A stretch of DNA of 17,756 nucleotides from an uncultured Eubacteriales bacterium (GTDB lineage: Bacteria; Bacillota; Clostridia; Christensenellales; Borkfalkiaceae): assembly GCA_900548285.1 (NCBI GenBank), contig URKE01000043.1, positions 1 to 17,756 on the forward strand. The letters run 5' to 3'. Of this stretch, positions 6,538-13,869 are shown one piece after another (the stretch's first letter is position 1; every line of letters starts with the position of its first letter). The position numbers and the translations under genes are program-made. Below the pieces are notes generated by a model that had not been told where the DNA came from, did no database searches, and saw only the letters and a program-made list of their open reading frames with translations.

Positions 6538-7814
6538 ATATAACAAATGCGTATAAAGAACTTGGAATAACCGACGAAGCGTATAACTTCGGCGAAAAAA
6601 TACTCGGATCGTTAAAAGACAGGTTTGATAAAATCGATAAAATAGCGGAGTACAATCAGTGCAAAGTGCTTGCCGCGATGAAGAAAAACAGAGTAGACGC
6701 GGCTTGCTTCGCCGCTTCCACGGGCTACGGATATAACGACCTCGGCAGAGATAAAATCGAAAAGGTTTACGCCGACACGTTCCACACCGAAGCCGCGCTC
6801 GTCCGTCCGCAGATAGTTTGCGGCACACACGCTTTAACCGTCGCGCTTTCGGCAAATCTGCTCCCCGGCGACGAACTTTTGTCCCCCGTCGGCAAGCCTT
6901 ACGACACGCTCGAAGAGGTTATCGGCATAAGAGAAAGCAAGTGTTCGCTCAAAGAATACGGCGTTACCTATAAGCAGGTAGACCTTTTGCCGGACGGAAC
7001 TTTCGATTACGACAATATTGCGCTCGCGATAGGCGAAAAGACAAAACTCGTGACCATTCAGCGCAGTAAAGGTTATCAGACGCGTCCCACGTTTTCGGTT
7101 AAACAGATAGGCGAACTCATCGCGTTCGTTAAGAAAATCAAACCGGACGTAATCGTAATGGTAGATAACTGCTACGGCGAATTCGTTGAGGAAATCGAGC
7201 CGTCCGACGTCGGCGCGGATATGACGGTAGGTTCGCTCATCAAAAATCCGGGCGGCGGCTTAGCCCCCGTCGGCGGATATATCTGCGGCACGCAGGAATG
7301 TGTGGACAGATGCGCATACAGGCTTTCCGCTCCGGGGCTGGGGCAGGAAGTAGGCGCGAGCCTCGGCGTTATGCAAAGTTTTTATCAGGGATTTTTCCTT
7401 GCGCCCACGGTCGTTTCGGGCGCGGAAAAGGGCGCGATTTTCGCCGCGGAAATTTACGAAAGACTCGGATTCAAGGTCTTTCCGCCGGCAAGCGAAGAAC
7501 GTCACGACATAATTCAGGCAATCGAACTCGGCAGCAAGGAGGGGATGATTGCTTTTTGCAAAGGTATTCAGGCTTCCGCGCCGGTTGACAGTTACGTAAC
7601 GCCTATTCCGTGGGAAATGCCGGGTTATGAAAGCGAAGTTATCATGGCGGCGGGCGCGTTCATTCAGGGTTCGTCCATCGAACTTTCCGCCGACGGACCG
7701 ATCAGAGAGCCTTACGCGGTGTTTTTTCAGGGCGGTCTGACCTGGTATCACGCAAAGATAGGTATTCTCACCTCTTTGCAGGAAATGCTCAACGCAGGGC
7801 TTGCAAAACTTTAA
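6534..7814 (+). CDS. Methionine gamma-lyase family PLP enzyme (aluminium-resistance family)
   Basis: A fold-type I PLP-dependent enzyme of the family related to Bacillus YnbB, annotated as methionine gamma-lyase or aluminium resistance protein. Its substrate in most bacteria is not established; cystathionine or methionine cleavage is inferred from Cys/Met-metabolism relatives. The protein is 426 aa, the normal length. Family stretches are ASTGYGYNDLGRDKIEKVYA, RPQIVCGTHALTVALSANLL, VMVDNCYGEFVEE (PLP-pocket aspartate) and GSLIKNPGGGLAPVGGYI, where K237 is the likely Schiff-base lysine. The ATG lies within the upstream gene (4-bp ATGA overlap), so translation is coupled to the AbrB-like protein. 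No terminator precedes the EamA gene 81 bases downstream; only a 5-bp GGGG/CCCC-type hairpin (7825-7847) without T-run is there. Confidence 0.93.
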   Translation: MNITNAYKELGITDEAYNFGEKILGSLKDRFDKIDKIAEYNQCKVLAAMKKNRVDAACFAASTGYGYNDLGRDKIEKVYADTFHTEAALVRPQIVCGTHALTVALSANLLPGDELLSPVGKPYDTLEEVIGIRESKCSLKEYGVTYKQVDLLPDGTFDYDNIALAIGEKTKLVTIQRSKGYQTRPTFSVKQIGELIAFVKKIKPDVIVMVDNCYGEFVEEIEPSDVGADMTVGSLIKNPGGGLAPVGGYICGTQECVDRCAYRLSAPGLGQEVGASLGVMQSFYQGFFLAPTVVSGAEKGAIFAAEIYERLGFKVFPPASEERHDIIQAIELGSKEGMIAFCKGIQASAPVDSYVTPIPWEMPGYESEVIMAAGAFIQGSSIELSADGPIREPYAVFFQGGLTWYHAKIGILTSLQEMLNAGLAKL

Positions 7815-7895
7815 AAATAAAACCCGGGGTGACGAAAGAAATCCCCGAAAACAAAAAAGAAAATTTAAAAATCAAATAATGGAGAACAAAAGAAA

Positions 7896-8816
7896 ATGTG
7901 GTTTTTACTCGCGCTGATCGCGCTTGTTTGTTGGAGCGGATCCGATCTGTTTTCAAAAATCGGTTCCAAGCCGGACGATAAATTCAGTCAATGGAAAATG
8001 GTTGTCGCGGTGGGGCTTGTAATGGGCGTTCATGCGATCGTCGAAATAGTATTTTTCAAAGTGCCGTTTTCGCTTAAAGCGATGTGGACTTATCTGCCCG
8101 CGTCCTTATGTTACATATCCTCGATGTTCATCGGATATATAGGGTTAAGGTATATAGAACTTTCCATTTCATCGCCGATATGCAACACGTCCGGCGCATT
8201 CGCGTCGCTTTTCCTTATCGTGTTTTTCACGGACAGAGCGGGCATCGAAAGTCAGACGCAACTCATAATGACGATTGTCGGAATAATCGTGTGCGCGCTC
8301 GGCGTAACCGGGCTGGGCTTTGCCGAAATGAGCGAGGACGACGAAATCAGGGCGCGCAGGCAGGAAACCGCAAACGTGAAATACAGCAAAAGTTGGCTTG
8401 CGCTCGCTATTCCCGTAATTTATTGCTTTATCGACGCGGCAGGCACGGTTGCCGATTCGTTTATTCTCGACGTGCTTGACGAGGACGTGGCAAACGTCGC
8501 TTACGAACTCACTTTCCTCCTTTGCGGAATAGTCGCCGCGATTTACGCGTTTGCGATTAAAAAGGACAAACCGACGGTTAAACGCGAAGCGCCGAAGATG
8601 GTCGGCGCGGTCTGCGAAACTGCGGGGCAACTTGCTTACATAACGGCGATAGCGGCAAACACCGTAGCCGCCGCGCCTATCGTTTCGTGCTATTGCGTGC
8701 TTTCGGTCGTGTGGGGCGCGATATTCCTTAGAGAAAGATTATCCTGGAAGCATTACGCGGCGATTGTCGTAACGGTTGTCGGAATTGCGATTCTCGGCGT
8801 TTTCGGCGGAGAATAA
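7896..8816 (+). CDS. EamA/DMT superfamily transporter
   Basis: A drug/metabolite transporter-type permease of the inner membrane with about ten hydrophobic helices in two homologous halves (roughly residues 1-140 and 165-306). The N-terminal ALVCWSGSDLFSKIG and C-terminal PIVSCYCVLSVVWGAIFLRE followed by VVGIAILGVFG match the EamA repeat pattern, in which the LRE motif closes the penultimate helix. A charged cytoplasmic loop (EMSEDDEIRARRQE) joins the halves. ATG 7896 has GGAGA at 7881-7885, 10 bases upstream. It is probably the last gene of the AbrB-like/PLP-enzyme operon because the large terminator comes right after it. An amino acid or sulfur-compound substrate is a guess from that context. 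Confidence 0.88.
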   Translation: MWFLLALIALVCWSGSDLFSKIGSKPDDKFSQWKMVVAVGLVMGVHAIVEIVFFKVPFSLKAMWTYLPASLCYISSMFIGYIGLRYIELSISSPICNTSGAFASLFLIVFFTDRAGIESQTQLIMTIVGIIVCALGVTGLGFAEMSEDDEIRARRQETANVKYSKSWLALAIPVIYCFIDAAGTVADSFILDVLDEDVANVAYELTFLLCGIVAAIYAFAIKKDKPTVKREAPKMVGAVCETAGQLAYITAIAANTVAAAPIVSCYCVLSVVWGAIFLRERLSWKHYAAIVVTVVGIAILGVFGGE

Positions 8817-8837
8817 GCGGCGAAAATTTAAAATAAT

Positions 8838-8874
8838 AGCGGCGGCGGATTGCTTTTTGCAATCCACCGCCGCT
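8838..8874. terminator. Large bidirectional terminator between convergent genes
   Basis: AGCGGCGGCGGATTGC (8838-8853) pairs with 8859-8874 with a single C/A mismatch around TTTTT: 15 paired positions. T-rich sequence follows on both strands (TTTAATAA to the right; TATTATTTTAAATTTT on the minus strand to the left). It serves the EamA gene (plus) and the WYL regulator (minus). Confidence 0.88.
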
Positions 8875-8896
8875 TTAATAACGTAAAAGCCTGCGT

Positions 8897-9835
8897 TCAG
8901 TGTTTGTCGGAATAAAGATTAATCACCGCGTTCGCCGCGTCGCAAACGTCGTAAATAAGTTTTTTCGGGTGTAAAATACTCACCTTATCGCCGAATCCGA
9001 GCAGTTTGGAAATAAGCCAGTCGTCGCACGGAATCGTTGCGGAAGCGTAAAGATTTCCGTCCGCTCCCATATAAACCGCGTCCACGCCCAACCATTCTTC
9101 AACGTCCGCGCGGGCGGATTCCGTAAGTTTCAGTTCGACTGTTTCGCAAGGCAGATCTTCAAACCACTTTTCAAGTTTAAGATTACTTTTCGCGTCCTCG
9201 CGCGGGCTGTATTTTTTGTCGGTAAGGTTTGCGTAAACAATTCTCGAAGTCTTGAAAATTCTGAAATCGTTTCTCAAAAGGCAAAACGCGTAAACGTACC
9301 AGAAACCTTGTTTAAGCAAAATAATCTGCGGCTCGATCTCGCGCACGGTTTCCTCGCCCGATTTGTCGCGGTAGCAAATTTCGAGCGTAGATTGATTTTC
9401 GATCGCTTTTTCCACCGTGTAAACCACGTTTTTAACGTTGTCGTTGCCGTACCAGTTTGAACCGTCGATGATAAAGTGCGACGCGGGCATACCCTCGCTC
9501 GCAAAATCCGAACGCTTAAGCGAGCAGAGTTTGTCCAGCGCGGATTCGAGGTCGCTGCTGCCGAGTTGCTCGTTGCACGATTCGAGCGTCGAAACAACGG
9601 CGTTGAATTCGCTCTCGGTCATAACGCTCGCGGGCAGTCTGAACGATTCGGCGATGTAATAGCCTCCGTTTCTGCCCGGTTCGGAAATAAGCGGAATATC
9701 CGCAAGGCTTATCGCCGTAAGGTAGCGGAACGCGGTGCGTGTGGAAATGTCGAACCGCCTCGCGATATAAGCCGCGCTGACTTTCTTTTTGGAAAGCAGT
9801 AAAAACAAAATTTTAATCATCAATTCGTATTTCAT
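8897..9835 (-). CDS. HTH + WYL-domain transcriptional regulator
   Basis: 312 aa, intact. Residues 5-60 form a DeoR-type winged helix (SAAYIARRFDISTRTAFRYL is the recognition helix region; SEPGRNGGYYI the wing). The WYL domain spans about 135-200, with GFWYVYAFCLLRNDFRIFKTSRI carrying the ligand-binding core (W179, Y180, with V in place of L; R188, R192, R198). The rest (210-312) is the WCX oligomerisation extension. WYL proteins sense nucleic acids or small ligands and often control DNA-damage, phage-defence or mobile-element genes; this is family knowledge, not seen here. A near-consensus promoter lies 37 bases upstream, back to back with the recombinase unit. The ribosome binding site is weak (GGGCGA). 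Confidence 0.93.
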   Translation of the reverse strand: MKYELMIKILFLLLSKKKVSAAYIARRFDISTRTAFRYLTAISLADIPLISEPGRNGGYYIAESFRLPASVMTESEFNAVVSTLESCNEQLGSSDLESALDKLCSLKRSDFASEGMPASHFIIDGSNWYGNDNVKNVVYTVEKAIENQSTLEICYRDKSGEETVREIEPQIILLKQGFWYVYAFCLLRNDFRIFKTSRIVYANLTDKKYSPREDAKSNLKLEKWFEDLPCETVELKLTESARADVEEWLGVDAVYMGADGNLYASATIPCDDWLISKLLGFGDKVSILHPKKLIYDVCDAANAVINLYSDKH

Positions 9836-9871
9836 TTATTTCGCCCGTACGCCTGAAGAAATTATGTAAAT

Positions 9872-9900
9872 ATTTTACTAAAGGACGAGCGGTTTGTCAA
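9872..9900 (-). promoter_or_regulatory. Sigma-A promoter of the WYL regulator
   Basis: Read on the minus strand: -35 TTGACA (9900-9895), 17-base spacer, -10 TAAAAT (9877-9872). Initiation near 9865 gives a leader of about 30 bases. The -35 box forms one arm of the dyad at 9896-9914. Confidence 0.85.
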
Positions 9901-9914
9901 GAAAAATTTTTGAC
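9896..9914. promoter_or_regulatory. Near-palindrome shared by the divergent WYL and recombinase promoters
   Basis: GTCAAGAAAAATTTTTGAC: eight of nine positions pair symmetrically around the central A at 9905. Its left arm is the -35 of the WYL promoter (minus strand) and its right arm is a TTGACC (9910-9915) pointing at the recombinase unit, with only a weak -10 candidate (TTTATT, 9934-9939). A protein bound here would cover both -35 boxes. Confidence 0.5.
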
Positions 9915-9968
9915 CGACATAACCGATTCCGCGTTTATTTATCATCGAAAAACGCAATAATACGATAT

Positions 9969-10127
9969 ATGAAAGTAAATATTTATCTCAACGACGAAAG
10001 GCTTGAAAACGAAGACGTGAAAAAATACAAATGCGTAAGCGCGGTCGTGAAAGACGCGGTAAACGAGGCGTATTACAGATATCTCGACGAACAGGCAAAG
10101 TCGCGCGGCGGTAAAAACGTCAGGTGA
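9969..10127 (+). CDS. 52-aa ORF coupled to the serine recombinase
   Basis: MKVNIYLNDERLENEDVKKY... ends NVR: 52 aa, basic/acidic mixed, with a short strand and then an amphipathic helix (AVVKDAVNEAYYRYLDEQAKS). Family not recognised. The frame stays open to 9894 through a TTG, but that would run through the divergent promoter dyad, so ATG 9969 is preferred although no clear Shine-Dalgarno precedes it. Its TGA overlaps the GTG start of the recombinase (GTGA, 10124-10127), strongly suggesting translational coupling and a linked function. Small proteins beside large serine recombinases can be recombination directionality factors; that role is a guess. Confidence 0.6.
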   Translation: MKVNIYLNDERLENEDVKKYKCVSAVVKDAVNEAYYRYLDEQAKSRGGKNVR

Positions 10128-11680
10128 AAGAAAAGAGCAAAAAAATCATCTTCGATTATCCGTTGTACGATGAAATAACCGACGATGACGACGAGATAAC
10201 GGCGGCTTATCTCCGCGTTTCCACGGATACGCAGGCGCAGGAAGGATACGGGCTGGACGTGCAGTACGCCGCGATAAAAAGATACGTCGAGGCTTACGGC
10301 ATAAAAAACGTTTTTATCTTTACGGACGACGGCTACACCGGAATGAACGAAGTTCGTCCGGCGTTTTCGGCTATGTCGAAGTTGATGAAAGAGGGCAGAG
10401 TCAAGTTCGTTATCACCTACAGTCTTGACAGAATCGGAAGGACGCAGATGATAATTCTGCGTTTTTTAAAAGAACAGTGCGAAACGGCGAAGTGTGATTT
10501 TTACGCCGTCAAAGACAACGTCGATTCTCGGAGCAGGCAGACCTACGGCATTTTGATTTCGATTTTGTCGATTTTTGCCGAGTTCGACCACGACGCGATA
10601 ATTTCAAAACTCACGAGCGGCAGAATTCAACGGGCAAAAGAGGGTTTCTGGAAAGGTGGGGGAAAGCCGCCTTACGGTTACAGATACTCGAAAAAAGAGG
10701 GCGAACTAATCGTTTGCGAGGAAGAAGCGGAAAAGGTTAAAAAGGTTTTCGACATCTATACTACGAGCGGTTTTTCGCCGAAGAAAATCGCGGATATAGT
10801 CGGGCTTTCGTCCGACAAAGCCGTGTTCAATATCCTGAAAAACAGGATCTATATCGGCGAGGTTTTTTATCGCGGCGAGAGTTATAAGGGGCGGCATAAG
10901 TCGATTATCGGTTCCGAAACGTTTGAATCGGCGCAGGAAATACTGAGAGAAAAAAGCGTTAAAAGGAGCGGTTCGGTCTATCTTTTGTCATCGCTTCTGG
11001 TGTGCGGCGAGTGCGGCGCGAAAATGCGCTATATGAAGTGGGGGAGAAAAGGCAGGCAGATAAAAAACGGGCGAGAAAAGAACGCGGCAAAGGGCGACGG
11101 CGAACTCAGAATTTTGTGTTATTCGTATTTCCCGAACAGCACCAAAAAGTATCTCGTAAAATCCGAAAACTGCCCGAACGTGATTTTCGACGCAGAGGAA
11201 ATCGAAGCCGCGGTGATTGAGTCCGTTATGCGTTTCGCGGTGGAATACGGAGAAGAAAGAGAGAGAAAAGAGTTGTCCGCAGACGATATAACCGAGGGGT
11301 TGAACGCGAAAAAAGCAAAACTCTCGGCGGAATATTCGCGGCTCGTCAACGCCTACCGAAAACTCGGCGACGAAGATTTGTTAGAGCAGGCGGCGGCGAC
11401 GAAACGAAAAATCAGGCGAATCGAAAAGGATATCGCCGACGAAGCGGAGAAGAAAACTCTCCTGAAAAAAGAGCGGAAAAAGATTGAAATAATCCGTACG
11501 TTGCCCGACACGTGGGATAAGATGGACGGCAGAACGAGACAGAGAATTATCCGCGGCCTTGTCGAAAAAATCGTCGTAACGAGAAGTAAAATAGACGTTC
11601 ATCTGCGCAGTTCCGCATATGACAAAATCCCCGAGGTTTCGCTCGGAGAAAAAGAACAATCAGAGAAAGGCGGGCTATAA
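10124..11680 (+). CDS. Large serine recombinase (site-specific integrase/invertase type)
   Basis: A 518-aa large serine recombinase that catalyses DNA strand exchange between att-type sites through a 5'-phosphoserine. The resolvase domain begins at AAYLRVSTDTQAQEGYGLDVQ (S33 is the nucleophile) and includes SLDRIGRTQ and the helix-E region. The recombinase domain starts near KEGFWKGGGKPPYGYRYSKKE. A zinc ribbon is formed by C294, C297, C332 and C350 (CGECGAKMRY to ENCPN). A coiled-coil-rich segment (about 380-460) and a basic C-terminus follow. All parts are present and the frame is unbroken, so it is probably active. The start is GTG, coupled to the 52-aa ORF. The last codons and the stop (GGGCTATAA) lie inside a direct repeat also found at 1055-1073. 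No other mobile-element genes are nearby. Confidence 0.95.
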   Translation: MKEKSKKIIFDYPLYDEITDDDDEITAAYLRVSTDTQAQEGYGLDVQYAAIKRYVEAYGIKNVFIFTDDGYTGMNEVRPAFSAMSKLMKEGRVKFVITYSLDRIGRTQMIILRFLKEQCETAKCDFYAVKDNVDSRSRQTYGILISILSIFAEFDHDAIISKLTSGRIQRAKEGFWKGGGKPPYGYRYSKKEGELIVCEEEAEKVKKVFDIYTTSGFSPKKIADIVGLSSDKAVFNILKNRIYIGEVFYRGESYKGRHKSIIGSETFESAQEILREKSVKRSGSVYLLSSLLVCGECGAKMRYMKWGRKGRQIKNGREKNAAKGDGELRILCYSYFPNSTKKYLVKSENCPNVIFDAEEIEAAVIESVMRFAVEYGEERERKELSADDITEGLNAKKAKLSAEYSRLVNAYRKLGDEDLLEQAAATKRKIRRIEKDIADEAEKKTLLKKERKKIEIIRTLPDTWDKMDGRTRQRIIRGLVEKIVVTRSKIDVHLRSSAYDKIPEVSLGEKEQSEKGGL

Positions 11681-11689
11681 GTCGATTAA
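11671..11689 (+). repeat. Long-range direct repeat, right copy, over the recombinase stop codon
   Basis: CGGGCTATAAGTCGATTAA. It matches 1055-1073 at 18 of 19 bases, same orientation. The recombinase stop (TAA, 11678-11680) is inside it. The 66-base gap from here to the asd stop holds no recognisable terminator. Confidence 0.6.
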
Positions 11690-11746
11690 TAGCGGTTTTT
11701 ATTGCGTCAGTTTGGGCGGCGGCTGCTGCGGCGAGCGGTCGTAATT

Positions 11747-12733
11747 TCAGTGCGCGGCAATATATTCGGCAATCTGAACGGCATTCAAAGCCGCGCCTTT
11801 TAGCGTGTTATCGCCCGCGGCGAAGTATGAAAACCCGTTTTCAAAAACGCCGCTTTTGCGGATTCTGCCGAAAAGGACTTCGTTTTTCTCGTCGGCGTCC
11901 GTTGCGTTCGGAAATTCCGAAAACAGCGCGGCGGAATATTGCATTTCGTCGGCAAGCGCGCGTATGTCCACGGGTTTTTCCGTTTCTACCTCCACGCTCA
12001 CTCCGTGACAGTTTTCCACAGGCACGCGGACGCAGGTGGCGGAAATTTTAACGTCAAGCCCCGTGATTTTCCTCGTTTCGTTCACCATTTTCAGTTCTTC
12101 CTCGGTGTGTCCGTCCGATAGAACTTCGCCGATTTGCGGAATGAACGTTCCGGAAATATTATAAGGATAAAATTTCCCCGTGAAGCCTTGCCTTGTCAGC
12201 AACAGATCGGCTATGCCTTTCATTCCGCTGCCGCTCACAGCCTGATACGTCGAAAAAACGAGGCTTTTAACGCCATATTTCGCGATAACGTTTTTCAGCG
12301 GAACGAGCGCGATTATCGTAGAGCAGTTGGGGTTTGCCACGATTCTTTTCGGAATTTCCGAAAGGATCGCCCCGTTTATTTCGGGAATAACGAGCGGAAC
12401 GTTTTTATCCGATCTGAACGCGCTCGAATTGTCTATCACGATCGCGCCGCTTTTCGCGAAAAGCGGCGCGTATTTTAACGAAACGTCCTTCCCTGCGGAG
12501 AAAAATACAAAATCAAACTTTCCGCAAACGTTTTCGTCTGTTTTTTCGACGGTCAGCCTCTCGCCGCCGAACGATATTTTTTTGCCTTCGCTTTTTTCGG
12601 ACGCGAAAACTCTTAATTCGCTTATCGGAAAACGCCTTTTATAAAGAGTTCCGAGAATTTTTCTGCCGATAAGTCCCGTCGCGCCGACGACAGCCACGCT
12701 GTAATTTTTGTTTCCGCTGTGATTTTTATCCAT
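11747..12733 (-). CDS. asd: Aspartate-semialdehyde dehydrogenase
   Basis: This NADP-dependent cytoplasmic enzyme reduces beta-aspartyl phosphate to aspartate semialdehyde, the branch point to lysine/diaminopimelate, threonine and methionine. The protein is 328 aa, the usual length. The Rossmann loop is VVGATGLIGRKIL (15-27). The catalytic cysteine is C137 in VANPNCSTI; Q164 in STYQAVSGSG and the substrate loop CVRVPVENCHGVSVEVE (H243) are present, as is the closing AAGDNTLKGAALNAVQIAEY. The N-terminus is about eight residues longer than typical (MDKNHSGNKN); no other good start exists and the ribosome binding site is weak. It stands alone without dap or lysC neighbours. It is preceded by the 33-bp array, which must contain or adjoin its promoter unless it is read through from the ATP-grasp gene. 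Confidence 0.96.
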   Translation of the reverse strand: MDKNHSGNKNYSVAVVGATGLIGRKILGTLYKRRFPISELRVFASEKSEGKKISFGGERLTVEKTDENVCGKFDFVFFSAGKDVSLKYAPLFAKSGAIVIDNSSAFRSDKNVPLVIPEINGAILSEIPKRIVANPNCSTIIALVPLKNVIAKYGVKSLVFSTYQAVSGSGMKGIADLLLTRQGFTGKFYPYNISGTFIPQIGEVLSDGHTEEELKMVNETRKITGLDVKISATCVRVPVENCHGVSVEVETEKPVDIRALADEMQYSAALFSEFPNATDADEKNEVLFGRIRKSGVFENGFSYFAAGDNTLKGAALNAVQIAEYIAAH

Positions 12734-12747
12734 AACACAGTGTATGC

Positions 12748-12919
12748 TTTTTCCGTGCCGTGCGTTACTTTTATTAAAAATTTTCCTGCGCCAGACGTTA
12801 CTATTATTAAAAATTTTTCCTGCGCCGGGCGTTACTTTTATTAAAAATTTTCCCGTGCCGGGCGTTACTTTTATTAAAAATTTTCCTGTGCCGGATGTTG
12901 CTTTTATAAAAATAAAACC
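12748..12919. repeat. 33-bp tandem array upstream of asd
   Basis: Units start with GTTACTTTTATTAAAAATTTT at 12764, 12797 (34 bp, one extra T), 12831 and 12864, with a degenerate fifth from 12897 and a partial GC-rich tail at 12749-12763. Each unit has an AT-rich half and a GC-rich half (CCTGCGCCGGGC-like). On the minus strand, the direction of asd transcription, each unit reads CAGGAAAATTTTTAATAAAAG, an SD-like purine run followed by AT-rich DNA. The array fills most of the 243-base gap between asd and the ATP-grasp gene; its far end merges with that gene's terminator. Confidence 0.9.
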
Positions 12920-12947
12920 CCCGATAATCGGCTTATACGAGGGTTTT
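12908..12947 (-). terminator. Rho-independent terminator of the ATP-grasp gene
   Basis: On the minus strand AAAACCCTCG (12947-12938) pairs with CGGGGGTTTT (12923-12914), including one U-G pair, around a 14-base loop, and runs into TTTTATTTTTAT. It comes 30 bases after the ATP-grasp stop. Confidence 0.8.
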
Positions 12948-12976
12948 TATGTCTTAATTAAGTTTTTGATTACGGA

Positions 12977-13861
12977 TTATGCGTTCAGACCTCTGACGGA
13001 GCGAACGATGTGCGCCGCGTATTTTTCGGCGACGTTAATCCCGGTTACTTTTTCAAATTCTTTGAAAAACGCGTTGGAGTTTACTTCGCAGAGAATAAGT
13101 CCGCTATTGCCGAACAGAAAATCTATTCCGCAATAATCTGTTTTGAGTATGCGCGCGATTTTTTCCGCCAAAGTCACGGTTTTTTCGTCTGCGTCGAACG
13201 CTTCGCCCCTGCCGCCTGCGGAAACGTTTGAGCGGAAATCTCCCGCCGACGTTCTTTTCATCGCGCCGACGTATTTCCCGCCGACAACGATAACGCGAAG
13301 GTCCGTCCCTTTGCTTTCGGCGATAAACTTCTGATAAACGTGGGGAACGAATCTGAGCCGATCCGCCGCGTCGGCAAGTTCCGCCTTATCGCAAACGATA
13401 TGCACGCCTTTTCCGAGCGAACCGTAACATTCCTTAACGATCATCGGAAACCCGAGTTTGTCGGCGAGAAAATCGATTGATTCGCCGGTTGTCGCGGCGT
13501 AAGGCGAGTAGCACAGCGGCGCGGAATAGGTTTCGGGCATCGGAATTCCGAAGCCGGAAAGTTTGATATAAGTAAGCATTTTATCATCGCACACGGTCAT
13601 CGCGTCATAGCAATTGAAGCATTTCAAACCGCTTTTTTCGAGTTGCAGAAGGGCGTGCTTGTCCTTGTCGTAAAAAACGCAGAAATCATAGCCGATATAT
13701 TTCACGGCGATTTCTCCGTCCGAAATTCCGCACGCGGAAACGTCGAGCGGGCGGATATCGGCTTCGACGCCGATTTTTTCAAATTCTTCTTTCAGCCTGA
13801 GCGGCTGGTTGAGTTGGTTCGCTTCTTTTGCGAAAGCGTTAATAATTATCAAGCCTTTCAT
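12977..13861 (-). CDS. RimK-like ATP-grasp ligase
   Basis: A 294-aa ATP-grasp ligase of the RimK/alpha-L-glutamate ligase type, which joins a carboxylate to an amine through an acyl-phosphate. Residues 1-95 form the pre-ATP-grasp domain (MKGLIIINAFAKEANQLN is typical of the subgroup). The central ATP-grasp part shows GFPMIVKECYGSLGKGVHIV (P-loop-like lid, K143), VYQKFIAE, DLRVIVVGGKYVGAMKR (R189) and a metal-binding end, YCGIDFLFGNSGLILCEVNSNAFF (D247, E259, N261). Substrates are not predictable; members modify ribosomal protein S6, make coenzyme tails or small peptides. The gene is monocistronic with its own terminator. Its -10 box is so close to the ATG that the mRNA should be essentially leaderless. 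Confidence 0.92.
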   Translation of the reverse strand: MKGLIIINAFAKEANQLNQPLRLKEEFEKIGVEADIRPLDVSACGISDGEIAVKYIGYDFCVFYDKDKHALLQLEKSGLKCFNCYDAMTVCDDKMLTYIKLSGFGIPMPETYSAPLCYSPYAATTGESIDFLADKLGFPMIVKECYGSLGKGVHIVCDKAELADAADRLRFVPHVYQKFIAESKGTDLRVIVVGGKYVGAMKRTSAGDFRSNVSAGGRGEAFDADEKTVTLAEKIARILKTDYCGIDFLFGNSGLILCEVNSNAFFKEFEKVTGINVAEKYAAHIVRSVRGLNA

Positions 13862-13869
13862 AGTTTTCT

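Noticed and set aside
6298..7814. Toxin-antitoxin pair based on the MazE-like protein
   Set aside because: The coupled downstream gene is a 426-aa PLP enzyme, not a MazF, PIN or other toxin fold.
7825..7847. Hairpin CGGGG...CCCCG after the PLP enzyme as a terminator
   Set aside because: The stem is only 5 bp and is followed by A-rich rather than T-rich sequence; the EamA gene is more likely cotranscribed.
7829..7879. Sixteen-codon GTG frame between the PLP enzyme and EamA genes
   Set aside because: Very short, no ribosome binding site at usable distance, composition is plain A-rich leader.
9894..9968. TTG-started N-terminal extension of the 52-aa ORF
   Set aside because: It would overlap the divergent promoter dyad and has no ribosome binding site; ATG 9969 is more plausible.
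1073..11671. Calling the whole interval a mobile element
   Set aside because: Only one recombinase and one pair of short repeats support it; the genes inside look like ordinary chromosomal functions with the same codon style, so it is reported as a finding rather than a feature.
12744..13136. A 130-aa plus-strand frame with an 11-residue repeat (GVTFIKNFPVP)
   Set aside because: The peptide repeat is only the 33-bp DNA array read in frame; unit 2 is 34 bp and breaks the periodicity, and the frame then runs antisense through the ATP-grasp gene.
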